Shown: positions 8,725 through 17,685 of the stretch, piece after piece | How positions within the stretch are numbered: position 1 is the stretch's first letter | Layout: the number at the start of each line of letters is the position of its first letter | Assembly (NCBI RefSeq): GCF_028618555.1 | Contig: NZ_JAQITD010000010.1 | Location: 1-64,000 of the forward strand | Direction: 5' to 3' | DNA length: 64,000 nt | From: Bartonella sp. CM31XJBT | GTDB taxonomy: Bacteria > Pseudomonadota > Alphaproteobacteria > Rhizobiales > Rhizobiaceae | Made by a program: the position numbers and the translations under genes | Notes under the pieces: model-generated | What the model was told of the DNA's origin: nothing | Databases searched by the model: none | What the model saw: the letters and a program-made list of their open reading frames with translations, nothing else

Positions 8725-9726
8725 ATGAGTGAACAAGCTAAAGATGAAGCCTCTCCCAACAACAACTTCTTGCATGAAGATGATAGTGTTATTCCCTTTC
8801 AAGTTGAAGAACTTGATATCCGTGGACGTGCCGTAAAACTTGGGGAAACTTTAAATTCTATTCTTAACAGACATCAATACCCTGAACCGGTTTCTTATCT
8901 TCTGGCAGAAGCTTTACTTTTAACGGTTCTGCTTGGAACTTCTCTAAAACTTACGGGAAAATTTATTCTACAAACCCATTCCGATGGACCGGTTAATATG
9001 TTGGTGTGCGATTTTTCGCCTCCTTCCAGTTTACGTGGATACGCTCGTTTTGATAAAGAACAGCTGAAACAAGCCATAGACAATGGTCAAACCTCTTCAG
9101 AAACACTTTTAGGAAAAGGCACTTTAGCCTTCACAATTGATCAAGGTCCCCATATGCAACCCTATCAAGGGATAGTTGCATTAGATGGATCAAATTTACA
9201 AGAAGCTTCTCGTATTTATTTTGATCAATCAGAACAAATTCCTACCGATATCCGTCTGGCTGTTGCTATATTAATTAATCGTGACCAACAAGGAAAACCG
9301 CAGAAAAGCTGGCGAGCTGGAGGTATTTTGATCCAACTTTTACCCCAAGAATCGTCTCATCATAAAATAGATGCCCCTCATCAAAAGCGAGAAGAAACGA
9401 AAACTCATACCCAATTGGATAACCAATGGCAGGAATCTAAAATACTCACGGAAACGATTGAAAGTTCAGAATTAACAGATCCCCAAGTCGGTAGTAAACA
9501 GCTCTTGTTCCGTCTTTTTCATGAACAAGGTGTTAGAGTTTTTAATCCTTTTTCTCTTGTCGATCAATGTTCTTGTTCACACGAAAAAATTAAAGGAATC
9601 CTAGAAGGCTTTTCTATTGATGAACGCAATAAAATGGTTAAAAATAAATATATTTCAGTCACATGTGAATTTTGCTCAAAAACATATTGTTTTACACCGC
9701 AAGAATTTTTAGAAGAAAAAACATAA
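8725..9726 (+). CDS. hslO: Hsp33 redox-regulated chaperone
   Basis: Cytoplasmic holdase activated by oxidation and unfolding. The C-terminal redox switch is complete: CSCSHEK (C-x-C) and TCEFCSKTYCF (C-x2-C), the four zinc-binding cysteines. The N-terminal domain shows LAEALLLTVLLGTSLKLTGK, QTHSDGPV and LRGYAR. At 333 residues it is slightly longer than E. coli Hsp33, with a polar insert about residues 205-240 between the core and the switch. Third gene of the argD-argF-hslO operon. Confidence 0.96.
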   Translation: MSEQAKDEASPNNNFLHEDDSVIPFQVEELDIRGRAVKLGETLNSILNRHQYPEPVSYLLAEALLLTVLLGTSLKLTGKFILQTHSDGPVNMLVCDFSPPSSLRGYARFDKEQLKQAIDNGQTSSETLLGKGTLAFTIDQGPHMQPYQGIVALDGSNLQEASRIYFDQSEQIPTDIRLAVAILINRDQQGKPQKSWRAGGILIQLLPQESSHHKIDAPHQKREETKTHTQLDNQWQESKILTETIESSELTDPQVGSKQLLFRLFHEQGVRVFNPFSLVDQCSCSHEKIKGILEGFSIDERNKMVKNKYISVTCEFCSKTYCFTPQEFLEEKT

Positions 9727-10368
9727 TCAAATATTTTTCATAAAAAATGATGATTGCAACAAAAGCCTATTTTATTTGCGTCATAAAAGTTTGCGCATAA
9801 GCTCATATGAACTTCTAGAATATTTTTTGTCTTAGAATTTTTTAATGTATACGAGTGATTTTTCTGTTGAGATCAGTAATTACGTTATAGAGTGCTTAAA
9901 AAAGAGTTCTCTGTAAAATATATTTTCTCCTCTCGAAAAAGCTTCTTTTATACTTTTTACATCTCAAAAGTTTATTTCTTACAATGAATTCTTTTATAAT
10001 GTTCATTGATAGATTGATTATGTATTCATAACTTATCTTCTCTGTTAAATGAGACTTTTTGATTGTAGTCATATTTTCTTACTCGAATTTATCTTATTAA
10101 GAGTCAAAAAAGCTCATTAGTTATAATCATAAGAGAAATTATCGATAGAATAAGAATGTATAGACTCAATATGGACTTTATAGAGTCTATTACGAACAGA
10201 TAGTGTAATGGGAATAAATATAACAATGACGCTGCGAAGGAACGGGTTTGTTATTTTATAAAAAAGATGAGAATAGTGGTGAAGTCCCCTCATAACAATG
10301 TGCATTTTAGATAAAAATGCGAAGACAAAATACTATATGACTTTGAAAATAATAGTTGGTTGCTGTCA
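9727..10368. other. Gene-free stretch downstream of hslO
   Basis: AT-rich; only short frames of unnatural composition. I see no RNA gene, repeat or recognisable remnant. Confidence 0.5.
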
Positions 10369-10539
10369 CTAATCTAACGATGGTTCTACAGCAATATTGT
10401 TTTTGTCCAAGTAATCAAAAATAAAGCTCCCAAACAGATATTTCTTTACACATGTTTTTGAATCAACAATGGTAATGCTCTTGTAAAATTTTTCTAAGAA
10501 GAATGATGGTCCGTATAAATAAAATAGCATACATAGCAT
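10369..10539 (-). CDS. Possible small ORF or gene remnant
   Basis: A 56-codon frame beginning MLCMLFYLYGPSFFLEKF and ending EPSLD. Its composition is protein-like (for example SITIVDSKTCVKKYLFGSF), unlike the surrounding AT-rich noise. It starts 35 bases after the ccmD-ccmG stop on the same strand. I do not recognise the family, and no ribosome-binding site is visible. It could be the tail of a decayed gene that once followed the ccm operon. Confidence 0.2.
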   Translation of the reverse strand: MLCMLFYLYGPSFFLEKFYKSITIVDSKTCVKKYLFGSFIFDYLDKNNIAVEPSLD

Positions 10540-10574
10540 GATAAAACGTTATGTTTTTACAAACCTGCATTATT

Positions 10575-11393
10575 TTATTTTTCTTCTGTCATAATCGCTT
10601 GTTCAATTTTTGGTAGAATTTTTTTTTGATAAATTTGCCACGTTAAGGGACCAACATGTTTGGCAATAATGATGCTCTCTTTATTTAAGAGAAAGGTTTC
10701 TGGGGGGCCATATATTCCCCAATCAATGGCTGTATATCCTGAAACATCAAAGCCAATAAATTTAAAAGGATTACCAAAACTGTTTAAAAAACGCAGAGCG
10801 TTTGTTTTATTATCTTTATAATTAATACCAATCAGATCAAAACGTTTATCTTGTGCAATTTGCATAAGAATAGGATGTTCTTCGCGACAGGGCAGACACC
10901 AAGAGCCCCAAAAATTGACCAATGTGACACGTCCTTTAAACTGTTTTGAATTGAGATAATTTTCTTTATCAAGAAGAGGAAGATGAATATTGGGAGCAGG
11001 TTTTTCAGCCAATGCGTTTGCGAGAAGAGAAGAATCTTGAAGGTGTTTTTTATCCATAAAGTTGAAAAAAAACACCATGAGAAGAAGAAAAAGAACAAAT
11101 GGTCCAAAAAAAACAAGTAGAACAGGCAAAGATATATTTTTTTTAAGTTTGGAGGGATGTTTTTCATTATACTTTTCTTTTTGTGACAGCTCTTTTTTGT
11201 TTAGTTGTTGGAGAATTTTTTTTTGGTATAGAGCTTTGCAAAGAATATATCCAATAAGACATAAGAGAGATATTGCAGAAAGCACATAGCTTAAAACAAC
11301 AATTTGCTCGTGTTTAAGGGTGCTAAGGAAAAAATCAATTTTCTGAGATAGATTTCCTAAAAGTCCGCTGTGGATGCCATTTAGGTCGAGCAT
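10575..11393 (-). CDS. ccmG: CcmD-CcmG fusion: heme-exporter subunit D joined to thiol:disulfide reductase CcmG/DsbE
   Basis: 272 residues with two parts. Residues about 26-75 carry one membrane helix (VVLSYVLSAISLLCLIGYIL) followed by a basic helix (KKILQQLNKKE), the signature of CcmD. Residues about 85-272 are CcmG: a membrane anchor (87-112), then a periplasmic thioredoxin fold with NFWGSWCLPCREEHP (C166 and C169) and the cis-Pro region YGPPETFL (about 228-235). CcmG reduces the apocytochrome heme-binding cysteines; CcmD helps release holo-CcmE from CcmABC. A CcmG alone is normally about 180-200 residues. It overlaps ccmC by 13 bases as last gene of ccmABC(DG). Confidence 0.88.
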   Translation of the reverse strand: MLDLNGIHSGLLGNLSQKIDFFLSTLKHEQIVVLSYVLSAISLLCLIGYILCKALYQKKILQQLNKKELSQKEKYNEKHPSKLKKNISLPVLLVFFGPFVLFLLLMVFFFNFMDKKHLQDSSLLANALAEKPAPNIHLPLLDKENYLNSKQFKGRVTLVNFWGSWCLPCREEHPILMQIAQDKRFDLIGINYKDNKTNALRFLNSFGNPFKFIGFDVSGYTAIDWGIYGPPETFLLNKESIIIAKHVGPLTWQIYQKKILPKIEQAIMTEEK

Positions 11394-12169
11394 GATGAAG
11401 CGTCCTGTTGTTGTGCACGACGGGATTTTTTAATCTGAAGTATTCGGATATAATGACTATTGATTTCATTTCGCATAGCCATCAAATAAAGCACAATAAA
11501 CATAAAGATAAAACAAAAGAGCATTGTTATAAGGGGCCATAACATAGCATTGTCGATTGTTGATCCTCCAGCACGTAACAATGATGCTGGTTGATGCAAT
11601 GTATTCCACCAATTAACGGAAAATTTAATAACAGGGATATTAACAAATCCAACAAGTGTAAGAATTGCAGTCGCACGAGCGGCTTTTACTTGGTTGTCAA
11701 AAGCACGCCCAAGCAGGATAATGGAGAGATAGATAAAAAGCAGAATTAAAACTGATGTTAACCGTGCATCCCAGACCCACCATGTTCCCCATGTAGGTCG
11801 CCCCCAAAGCGCTCCTGTCATGAGAGCCAAGGCGGTAAAAATTGCCCCAATAGGCGCTCCACATTTAAGTGCCACGTCAGCAAGATGATATTTCCAAATC
11901 AGATTTCCTAATGCCGCTGCACTCATCGTTACATAACAGAATGTAGACAACCACGCAAAGGGAACATGAAGGTACATAATCTTAACAGTAATGCCTTGTT
12001 GATAGTCATCAGGAGAATGCATCACCAGCATAAGCCCTAAGATAAGGAAACACAATGTTATGCCGGCCAACCAAGGTAAGACGATACTGCTTATTTTCAT
12101 GAAAAGGGTGAAACTTGCAGGGAGTGACTTGATTTTATATGTACGAGATAGTTCATTCATAAAATTCAT
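11381..12169 (-). CDS. ccmC: Heme exporter / heme lyase membrane protein CcmC
   Basis: Inner-membrane protein that presents heme to CcmE in cytochrome c maturation. It has six predicted membrane segments and the tryptophan-rich WWD motif WGTWWVWDARLTS, with flanking heme-ligand His regions (YLHVPFAW; WWNTLHQPAS). I chose ATG at 12169, though the frame remains open to a TTG at 12196 and a second ATG at 12160. None of the three has a good ribosome-binding site, so translation is probably coupled to ccmB, whose stop is at 12207. Confidence 0.93.
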   Translation of the reverse strand: MNFMNELSRTYKIKSLPASFTLFMKISSIVLPWLAGITLCFLILGLMLVMHSPDDYQQGITVKIMYLHVPFAWLSTFCYVTMSAAALGNLIWKYHLADVALKCGAPIGAIFTALALMTGALWGRPTWGTWWVWDARLTSVLILLFIYLSIILLGRAFDNQVKAARATAILTLVGFVNIPVIKFSVNWWNTLHQPASLLRAGGSTIDNAMLWPLITMLFCFIFMFIVLYLMAMRNEINSHYIRILQIKKSRRAQQQDASSCST

Positions 12170-12206
12170 AATAGGCAGAGTTTTGCTATGCGGCAATCAT
12201 CTTTTA

Positions 12207-12872
12207 TTATTCTGATAAAAGTTTAAGCGTTATTGCAGCAACAAAAGAGCTAAAGAGACTCAAAAGAAGTGAAAAAGCACTGAGAAGAGCTAGGGAAGTA
12301 AGAAAAGAGGTATTTGGGTTTATTGGGGCTGTAGCAGCCGAAACACCAAAAATCATAATTGGAATGATCCACGGCAAGATAATGATAAAAATAAGCAAAG
12401 TACTGTGCAACAATGAGGTTGCGAGTGCAGCGCCTATAGCACCAATAAAAATAATAGCTGGTGTTCCGCATAAAAGGGTGAGTATTGTTGTAAAAGTTAT
12501 TGTTACATCTAAATGGAGCATGAGGGCTAAAATAGGTGTGGCAAAAATAAGAGGAAGCATCGTTCCTACCCAATGGGCAAAACATTTGGTAAAGACAATT
12601 AGAGTAAAACTTTGTCTTTGTCCTGAAAGGATAAATTGGTCGAGATTACCATCATCGCGATCGATTTGGAAAAGTTTGTTCAGATTGAGAAGCCCTGCAA
12701 GAAGGGCTCCAAACCACAATATACCTGGTCCTATTTGTGCAAGGATTTTTGGGTCTGGCCCAATGGCAAAGGGGGTTATGACAACAACAGCGATAAAAAA
12801 CAATAATCCTGTTAGTGAAGAGGCTTGTAGCGCTAATAATAGTTTAAGATCACGCCAGAACAGTGCTTTCAT
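12207..12872 (-). CDS. ccmB: Heme exporter membrane protein CcmB
   Basis: Membrane subunit of the CcmABCD complex that uses ATP hydrolysis to release holo-CcmE. 221 residues with six hydrophobic segments. The N-terminal ALFWRDLKLLLALQASS and the following GPDPKILAQIGPGILWFGALLAGLL are characteristic of the family, as is RDDGNLDQFILSG. It lies 11 bases downstream of ccmA and is co-directional. A long plus-strand frame opposite it is a shadow. Confidence 0.94.
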   Translation of the reverse strand: MKALFWRDLKLLLALQASSLTGLLFFIAVVVITPFAIGPDPKILAQIGPGILWFGALLAGLLNLNKLFQIDRDDGNLDQFILSGQRQSFTLIVFTKCFAHWVGTMLPLIFATPILALMLHLDVTITFTTILTLLCGTPAIIFIGAIGAALATSLLHSTLLIFIIILPWIIPIMIFGVSAATAPINPNTSFLTSLALLSAFSLLLSLFSSFVAAITLKLLSE

Positions 12873-12883
12873 TTTATTCTCTC

Positions 12884-13495
12884 CTAGAGAGGTAAAAATT
12901 TTTCCAGAGCGATTTTATGGTTTTCTGGAATGCCTATGGAATTATGAGTTGCAGCGATAATCATACCACCTTGATTGAGATGACGCTGGAAAATACGAGC
13001 AAGGAGTTTTTGAGCATGGTTATCAAGCCCAGATATTGGTTCATCTAAAATCCAAAGAGGACGATAGGAGAGCAAAAGGCGAGCAATAGCTACGCGTCTT
13101 TGTTGTCCAGTTGACAGAGCGTTAAAGGGTAAATGTTCAAGGTTAGAAAGACCAATATCGGCAAGAGCTTCATGCGCAAAACGTAAATGTTGACCGTAAA
13201 AATCTGCCCAAAATTGCAAATTATCAATGACAGATAAAAGAGGTTTCATAGCATTTTGAGGACCAAGATAATGACAGGCAGTTGCAACAGGGTATATTTG
13301 ATCATGGTCTTTAAGTATTATATGACCTTCAGCAGCTTCAAGAAGACCGACAATGATTCGGAGTAATGTAGACTTTCCGATACCATTAGGACCGGTGATT
13401 GTCATAAGTTGCTGTGAAAATAAACAAAAAGAAAGACCTTTAAACAGAATTTCTTCGTTTCTGTAAGCGGCTAAATCTTTGCCTGATAACACCAT
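12884..13495 (-). CDS. ccmA: Heme exporter ATP-binding protein CcmA
   Basis: ABC ATPase of the CcmABCD complex. Walker A GPNGIGKST (residues 35-43), the signature LSTGQQRRVAIARLLL, Walker B LWILDEPISGLD and a switch His in AATHNS. 203 residues, the usual short length for CcmA. First gene of the operon ccmA-ccmB-ccmC-ccmDG, divergent from acnA. The ccmE/F/H genes needed for a complete system I pathway are not in this window. Confidence 0.95.
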   Translation of the reverse strand: MVLSGKDLAAYRNEEILFKGLSFCLFSQQLMTITGPNGIGKSTLLRIIVGLLEAAEGHIILKDHDQIYPVATACHYLGPQNAMKPLLSVIDNLQFWADFYGQHLRFAHEALADIGLSNLEHLPFNALSTGQQRRVAIARLLLSYRPLWILDEPISGLDNHAQKLLARIFQRHLNQGGMIIAATHNSIGIPENHKIALEKFLPL

Positions 13496-13574
13496 GTGAT
13501 TGCCTATTTTGTTTTTATTTTCATATTCTTTATTGTATTATAGAATAAAAAACACATTTTTTATGCAATTGTAC

Positions 13575-13589
13575 CTAGAATAGTTCTAG
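13575..13589. promoter_or_regulatory. Palindrome upstream of acnA, candidate operator (possibly for Irr)
   Basis: Perfect 15-bp dyad CTAGAA-TAG-TTCTAG, immediately followed by a second, overlapping half-site giving TAGAA-ATAG-TTCTA. It lies in the ccmA-acnA divergent intergenic region, about 200 bases before acnA. Irr in rhizobia binds AT-rich dyads near iron-dependent genes, and aconitase contains an iron-sulfur cluster. The match to a known Irr site is my inference. Confidence 0.4.
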
Positions 13590-13791
13590 AAATAGTTCTA
13601 TAAAGGATACCTTACATCAATATCTGGTGTAAAATGGTTTCTGGCGCTGATTTCCGCATTTGCCTATGAGAGGTGGAGGGGAAATGGATAGCGGAGGTAA
13701 TTGCGTCTGCGCTCAAGCTGCGACCTTGACTCGTAGTTTGTGTTGTTCATTCCTGGAAATTGGGTGGTTATAGTATTGAGGGTGGACAGTC

Positions 13792-16479
13792 ATGACTCAA
13801 ATTGATAGCTTTAATTGTCGCAGAGTATTAAATGTTGGTGGCAAAGAATATATTTATTATAGTTTGATCGAAGCGGAGAAGAACGGACTTGAGGGTGTTT
13901 CTCGTTTACCGTTTTCGATGAAAGTTATTCTCGAAAATTTATTGCGATTTGAAGATGGTCGCACAGTTAAAAAAGAGGATATCCTCAATGTTGCTAAGTG
14001 GTTAAACGACAAAGGGAGTGCCGGGGCAGAAATTGCTTACCGTCCTGCGCGTGTTCTTATGCAGGATTTTACAGGTGTTCCAGCAGTTGTTGATCTTTCT
14101 GCAATGCGTGATGCTATGGTTAAACTTGGTGGTAGCGCTGAAAAAATCAATCCTCTCATTCCCGTTGATCTCATCATTGATCACTCAGTTATTGTTGATG
14201 CTTTTGGCACTTCCATGGCTTTTAAGGAAAACGTCGAGCATGAATATGAACGCAATGGTGAACGCTATCGTTTCCTTAAATGGGGGCAGCAAGCCTTTCA
14301 AAATTTTCGTGTTGTTCCTCCAGGAACAGGGATTTGTCATCAGGTTAACCTAGAATATTTAGCACAATGTGTATGGATGAAGAATGAAGAGGGGTGTGAG
14401 ACGATTTATCCTGACACCTGTGTGGGAACTGATTCGCATACGACTATGGTAAATGGTTTAGGGGTTTTAGGTTGGGGTGTTGGTGGTATTGAAGCAGAAG
14501 CAGCAATGTTAGGCCAACCTGTTTCTATGTTGTTACCTGAAGTGATTGGTTTTCGTCTAACAGGTAAACTTAAGGAAGGTGTAACAGCCACCGATCTCGT
14601 ATTGACGGTGACTCAAATGCTACGTCGGAAGGGTGTTGTCGGTAAATTTGTTGAGTTTTTTGGTCCTGGTTTGGAGCATATGACACTTGCTGATCGGGCA
14701 ACGATTGGAAATATGGCACCTGAATATGGAGCAACGTGTGGTTTTTTCCCAATTGATAAGGAGACAGTGCGTTATCTCAATATGACAGGGCGTGATGAAA
14801 ATCGGATTGCCTTAGTGGAGGCTTACACCAAAGCACAAGGGATGTGGCATGATGAAATGGTAGCTCATCCCATTTTTAGTGATACAATTGAATTAGATAT
14901 GGGAACTGTTGTCTCTTCTATGGCTGGTCCTAAACGTCCTGAAGGACGTATTGCATTGGAAAACGTTGGGCAGGGTTTTGAGAAGGCATTGGTCGAAGAC
15001 TATAAGAAGACTTCTGGACAAGATAAGCGTTATCAGGTCGAGGGTGAAGAATATACGCTTGGTCACGGTGATGTGGTGATCGCTGCGATTACGTCGTGTA
15101 CGAATACATCGAATCCAAGTGTTCTTATTGCAGCGGGTCTTTTGGCACGAAATGCTGTGGCAAAGGGGCTCAAGAGTAAACCATGGGTAAAAACTTCTCT
15201 TGCACCTGGTTCACAAGTCGTTGAAGCTTACCTTCAAAATTCGGGTCTGCAAAAAGATTTAGATGCACTGGGATTTAACTTAGTAGGATTTGGGTGCACA
15301 ACATGTATTGGGAATTCTGGTCCTTTGCATCCAGCTATTTCCAAAACGATTAATGACAATGGTATAATTGCATCTGCGGTTCTTTCAGGAAATCGTAATT
15401 TTGAAGGGCGTGTTTCCCCTGATGTGCAAGCGAATTATTTAGCTTCACCACCGTTAGTTGTTGCACATGCGCTCATCGGGACGGTGTGTAAGGATTTAAC
15501 CAAGGAGCCTCTTGGTGAAGATTCAAATGGCCAACCCATTTATTTGAGAGATATTTGGCCAACTTCTCAAGAAATACAGGAGTTTATCGAAAAAAATGTC
15601 ACGCGTAAGGTTTTTGCCGAAAAGTATGCAGATGTTTTTAAGGGAGATGAAAATTGGCAAAAAGTTCAGATTCCTACGGGTTCTACCTATTCTTGGGATG
15701 AGCGATCCACCTATGTACGCAATCCACCTTATTTCGATGATATGCAGAAAACGCCTGATATCTTACCAGATATTAGAGATGCACGGATTTTAGGTTTATT
15801 TGGTGATAAAATCACGACGGATCATATTTCTCCTGCTGGTTCTATTAAAGCAGCTTCTCCTGCCGGAAAATATTTAATGGATCATGGTGTTAAAGTAGCT
15901 GATTTTAACCAGTATGGAACGCGTCGTGGGAATCATGAAGTTATGGTGCGTGGGACCTTTGCCAATATTCGCATTCGTAATTTTATGTTAGGGGAAAATG
16001 GTCGAGAAGGAGGTTATACGGTTCATTATCCGTCAGCGGTAGAACAAACCATTTACGATGCAGCAATGGCGTATAAACAAGAAGGTATTCCGCTCGTTGT
16101 TTTTGCAGGTGTTGAATATGGTAATGGATCATCACGCGATTGGGCTGCCAAGGGGACCAATCTTCTTGGTGTCAAAGCGGTGATTGTGCAATCTTTTGAA
16201 AGGATACATCGTTCTAATCTTGTTGGTATGGGCATTGTCCCTTTTGTCTTTGAGGAGGGGCTAAGTTGGAAATCTTTAGGCTTAAAGGGAGATGAAAAGG
16301 TGACAATTGAAGGGATTCATAACTTGAAACCTCGTCAAAAGACTGTAGCGAAAATTACTTTTTCTGATGGTACGGTAAAAACCGTTCCATTATTATGCCG
16401 TGTTGATACTGAAGATGAGCTAGATTATTTGCATCATGGTGGAATTTTGCAATATGTCTTGCGTAAGTTAGCTGTTTAG
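13792..16479 (+). CDS. acnA: Aconitate hydratase A
   Basis: TCA-cycle enzyme that isomerises citrate to isocitrate with a [4Fe-4S] cluster. At 895 residues it has AcnA/IRP-type length. Cluster cysteines are in TSCTNTSNPSVL and GFGCTTCIGNSGP; substrate-binding segments include CVGTDSHTTM and GSSRDWAAKG (the swivel-domain Arg/Ser region), and DKITTDHISPAG is present. GAGGGTGGACAGTC precedes the ATG. It is monocistronic by spacing: rpsT follows after 238 bases. Upstream lies a dyad that may make it iron-responsive. Confidence 0.97.
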   Translation: MTQIDSFNCRRVLNVGGKEYIYYSLIEAEKNGLEGVSRLPFSMKVILENLLRFEDGRTVKKEDILNVAKWLNDKGSAGAEIAYRPARVLMQDFTGVPAVVDLSAMRDAMVKLGGSAEKINPLIPVDLIIDHSVIVDAFGTSMAFKENVEHEYERNGERYRFLKWGQQAFQNFRVVPPGTGICHQVNLEYLAQCVWMKNEEGCETIYPDTCVGTDSHTTMVNGLGVLGWGVGGIEAEAAMLGQPVSMLLPEVIGFRLTGKLKEGVTATDLVLTVTQMLRRKGVVGKFVEFFGPGLEHMTLADRATIGNMAPEYGATCGFFPIDKETVRYLNMTGRDENRIALVEAYTKAQGMWHDEMVAHPIFSDTIELDMGTVVSSMAGPKRPEGRIALENVGQGFEKALVEDYKKTSGQDKRYQVEGEEYTLGHGDVVIAAITSCTNTSNPSVLIAAGLLARNAVAKGLKSKPWVKTSLAPGSQVVEAYLQNSGLQKDLDALGFNLVGFGCTTCIGNSGPLHPAISKTINDNGIIASAVLSGNRNFEGRVSPDVQANYLASPPLVVAHALIGTVCKDLTKEPLGEDSNGQPIYLRDIWPTSQEIQEFIEKNVTRKVFAEKYADVFKGDENWQKVQIPTGSTYSWDERSTYVRNPPYFDDMQKTPDILPDIRDARILGLFGDKITTDHISPAGSIKAASPAGKYLMDHGVKVADFNQYGTRRGNHEVMVRGTFANIRIRNFMLGENGREGGYTVHYPSAVEQTIYDAAMAYKQEGIPLVVFAGVEYGNGSSRDWAAKGTNLLGVKAVIVQSFERIHRSNLVGMGIVPFVFEEGLSWKSLGLKGDEKVTIEGIHNLKPRQKTVAKITFSDGTVKTVPLLCRVDTEDELDYLHHGGILQYVLRKLAV

Positions 16480-16717
16480 ATTCTTTTGTTTGTTAAGGAA
16501 TATCTATTATTAGGCTATAAAGTTGCGGATCAAAGAGTTTGGCTTCGTTTTTTTATGACTATCTTTGAAAATCTAATTGACGTTAGCTTTGGGATTGCGT
16601 TATAAACCACACGAGTTATAGGCAGCTTTATAGTTTTGCTTGGGTTGGATTTATTTATATTGGTAGAGTTGTTATTGAGACTCATTTTACCAAGGTGTTG
16701 AAAGAGAGATTATATTT

Positions 16718-16984
16718 ATGGCGAATACACCTTCTGCTCGAAAAGCGGTGCGCAAGGTTGCGGCGCGCACACAGGTTAATAAGGCCCGCCGTTCACGCGT
16801 TCGTACTTTTATACGTAAGTTTGATGATGCTTTGGCGGGTGGCGATAAGGCATCTGCGGAGATTGCATTTAAGAATTTTGAGCCTGAAATTATGCGTGCA
16901 GTTTCTAAAGGGGTTTTTCATAAAAATGCTGCTGCGAGGAAAGTATCGCGTTTAGCTAAACGGTTGAAGGCTCTCAGCGTTTAA
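16718..16984 (+). CDS. rpsT: 30S ribosomal protein S20
   Basis: 88-residue basic primary 16S-binding protein: [18 protein letters not shown] at the N-terminus and [19 protein letters not shown] at the C-terminus are diagnostic. AAAGAGAG precedes the start. A strong terminator follows 21 bases after the stop. The rpsT-dnaA neighbourhood is conserved in alphaproteobacteria. Confidence 0.97.
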   Translation: MANTPSARKAVRKVAARTQVNKARRSRVRTFIRKFDDALAGGDKASAEIAFKNFEPEIMRAVSKGVFHKNAAARKVSRLAKRLKALSV

Positions 16985-17005
16985 ACTTTTTCTCCTTTAA
17001 TTGAG

Positions 17006-17041
17006 AAAAAAGCCAGTATCCATGAGGATGCTGGCTTTTTG
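17006..17041 (+). terminator. Rho-independent terminator of rpsT
   Basis: AAAAAGCCAGTATCC, a short loop, then GGATGCTGGCTTTTT: a 15-bp stem with one T-G wobble, ending in a T-run. Confidence 0.9.
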
Positions 17042-17131
17042 TTTATTATTTCAAAAAGTTTCTATTGAAATAAGAATCGATAATGATTCTCCACTTGAAA
17101 AAGGAGAGAAAGTTTATAGAGGGGGGTATGG

Positions 17132-17154
17132 TTATCCACAAGCTTTGTGGATTT
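17132..17154. promoter_or_regulatory. Inverted pair of DnaA boxes upstream of dnaA
   Basis: A perfect consensus box TTATCCACA at 17132-17140 faces a near-match TGTGGATTT at 17146-17154 (the consensus complement is TGTGGATAA), 5 bases apart. It lies about 530 bases before the dnaA start. DnaA autoregulation through boxes in its own upstream region is established in other bacteria. The rest of the 17042-17685 gap shows no gene. Confidence 0.6.
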
Positions 17155-17685
17155 TTACAGAGTCTTTTTTGTCAAGCATTTTATTTTTTTTTTTAAATCT
17201 GAAGAGATTCTTTAATTATTGGTAAATTTAGAGAAAAAAAATGAATTGAATCAATATTTTTTTCAGTCCTCATTAATATAAGCATTTTTTTTGGGTTTTT
17301 TGATTTTATTTTGACCTCTTGCATTTTACCTCTGCTGTTTTGTATGGTTCTTATGAAGACTAAAAAGCATGAAGGGGTCACATCAGCGTATTATTCTGTA
17401 CTTTGTTGAATACAAGATGTTTTGATTTAGGCTTTTCTAAACTTTTGTGTTGGAGAGGTTTTCTGACGGTTTTCTAGTTTTCTTAATGGATATGTTTACC
17501 ATTTTAGAAGGGTGGGTCATATCATGAGTGCAAGTAAATCTTATTGGTCATCTTTGTTAGTGGGGTTGTGATGAGGCTATCCTAGGGGAGGGTGAGTAAT
17601 CTTATTTGGGGTAGGGCGTTTTGCCTTCGCTAGATTTATTTTAGCTGTTTGGCAGGACAAAATTTTATTTTTATCAGGATGGAAG

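Noticed and set aside
12364-12960. 198-codon plus-strand ORF
   Set aside because: Antisense shadow of ccmB and the ccmA end; unnatural composition and no domain.
17132-17154. DnaA boxes as a possible chromosomal origin
   Set aside because: Only one perfect box and one near-match, with no clustered AT-rich unwinding element; alphaproteobacterial origins usually lie elsewhere (near hemE/parAB).
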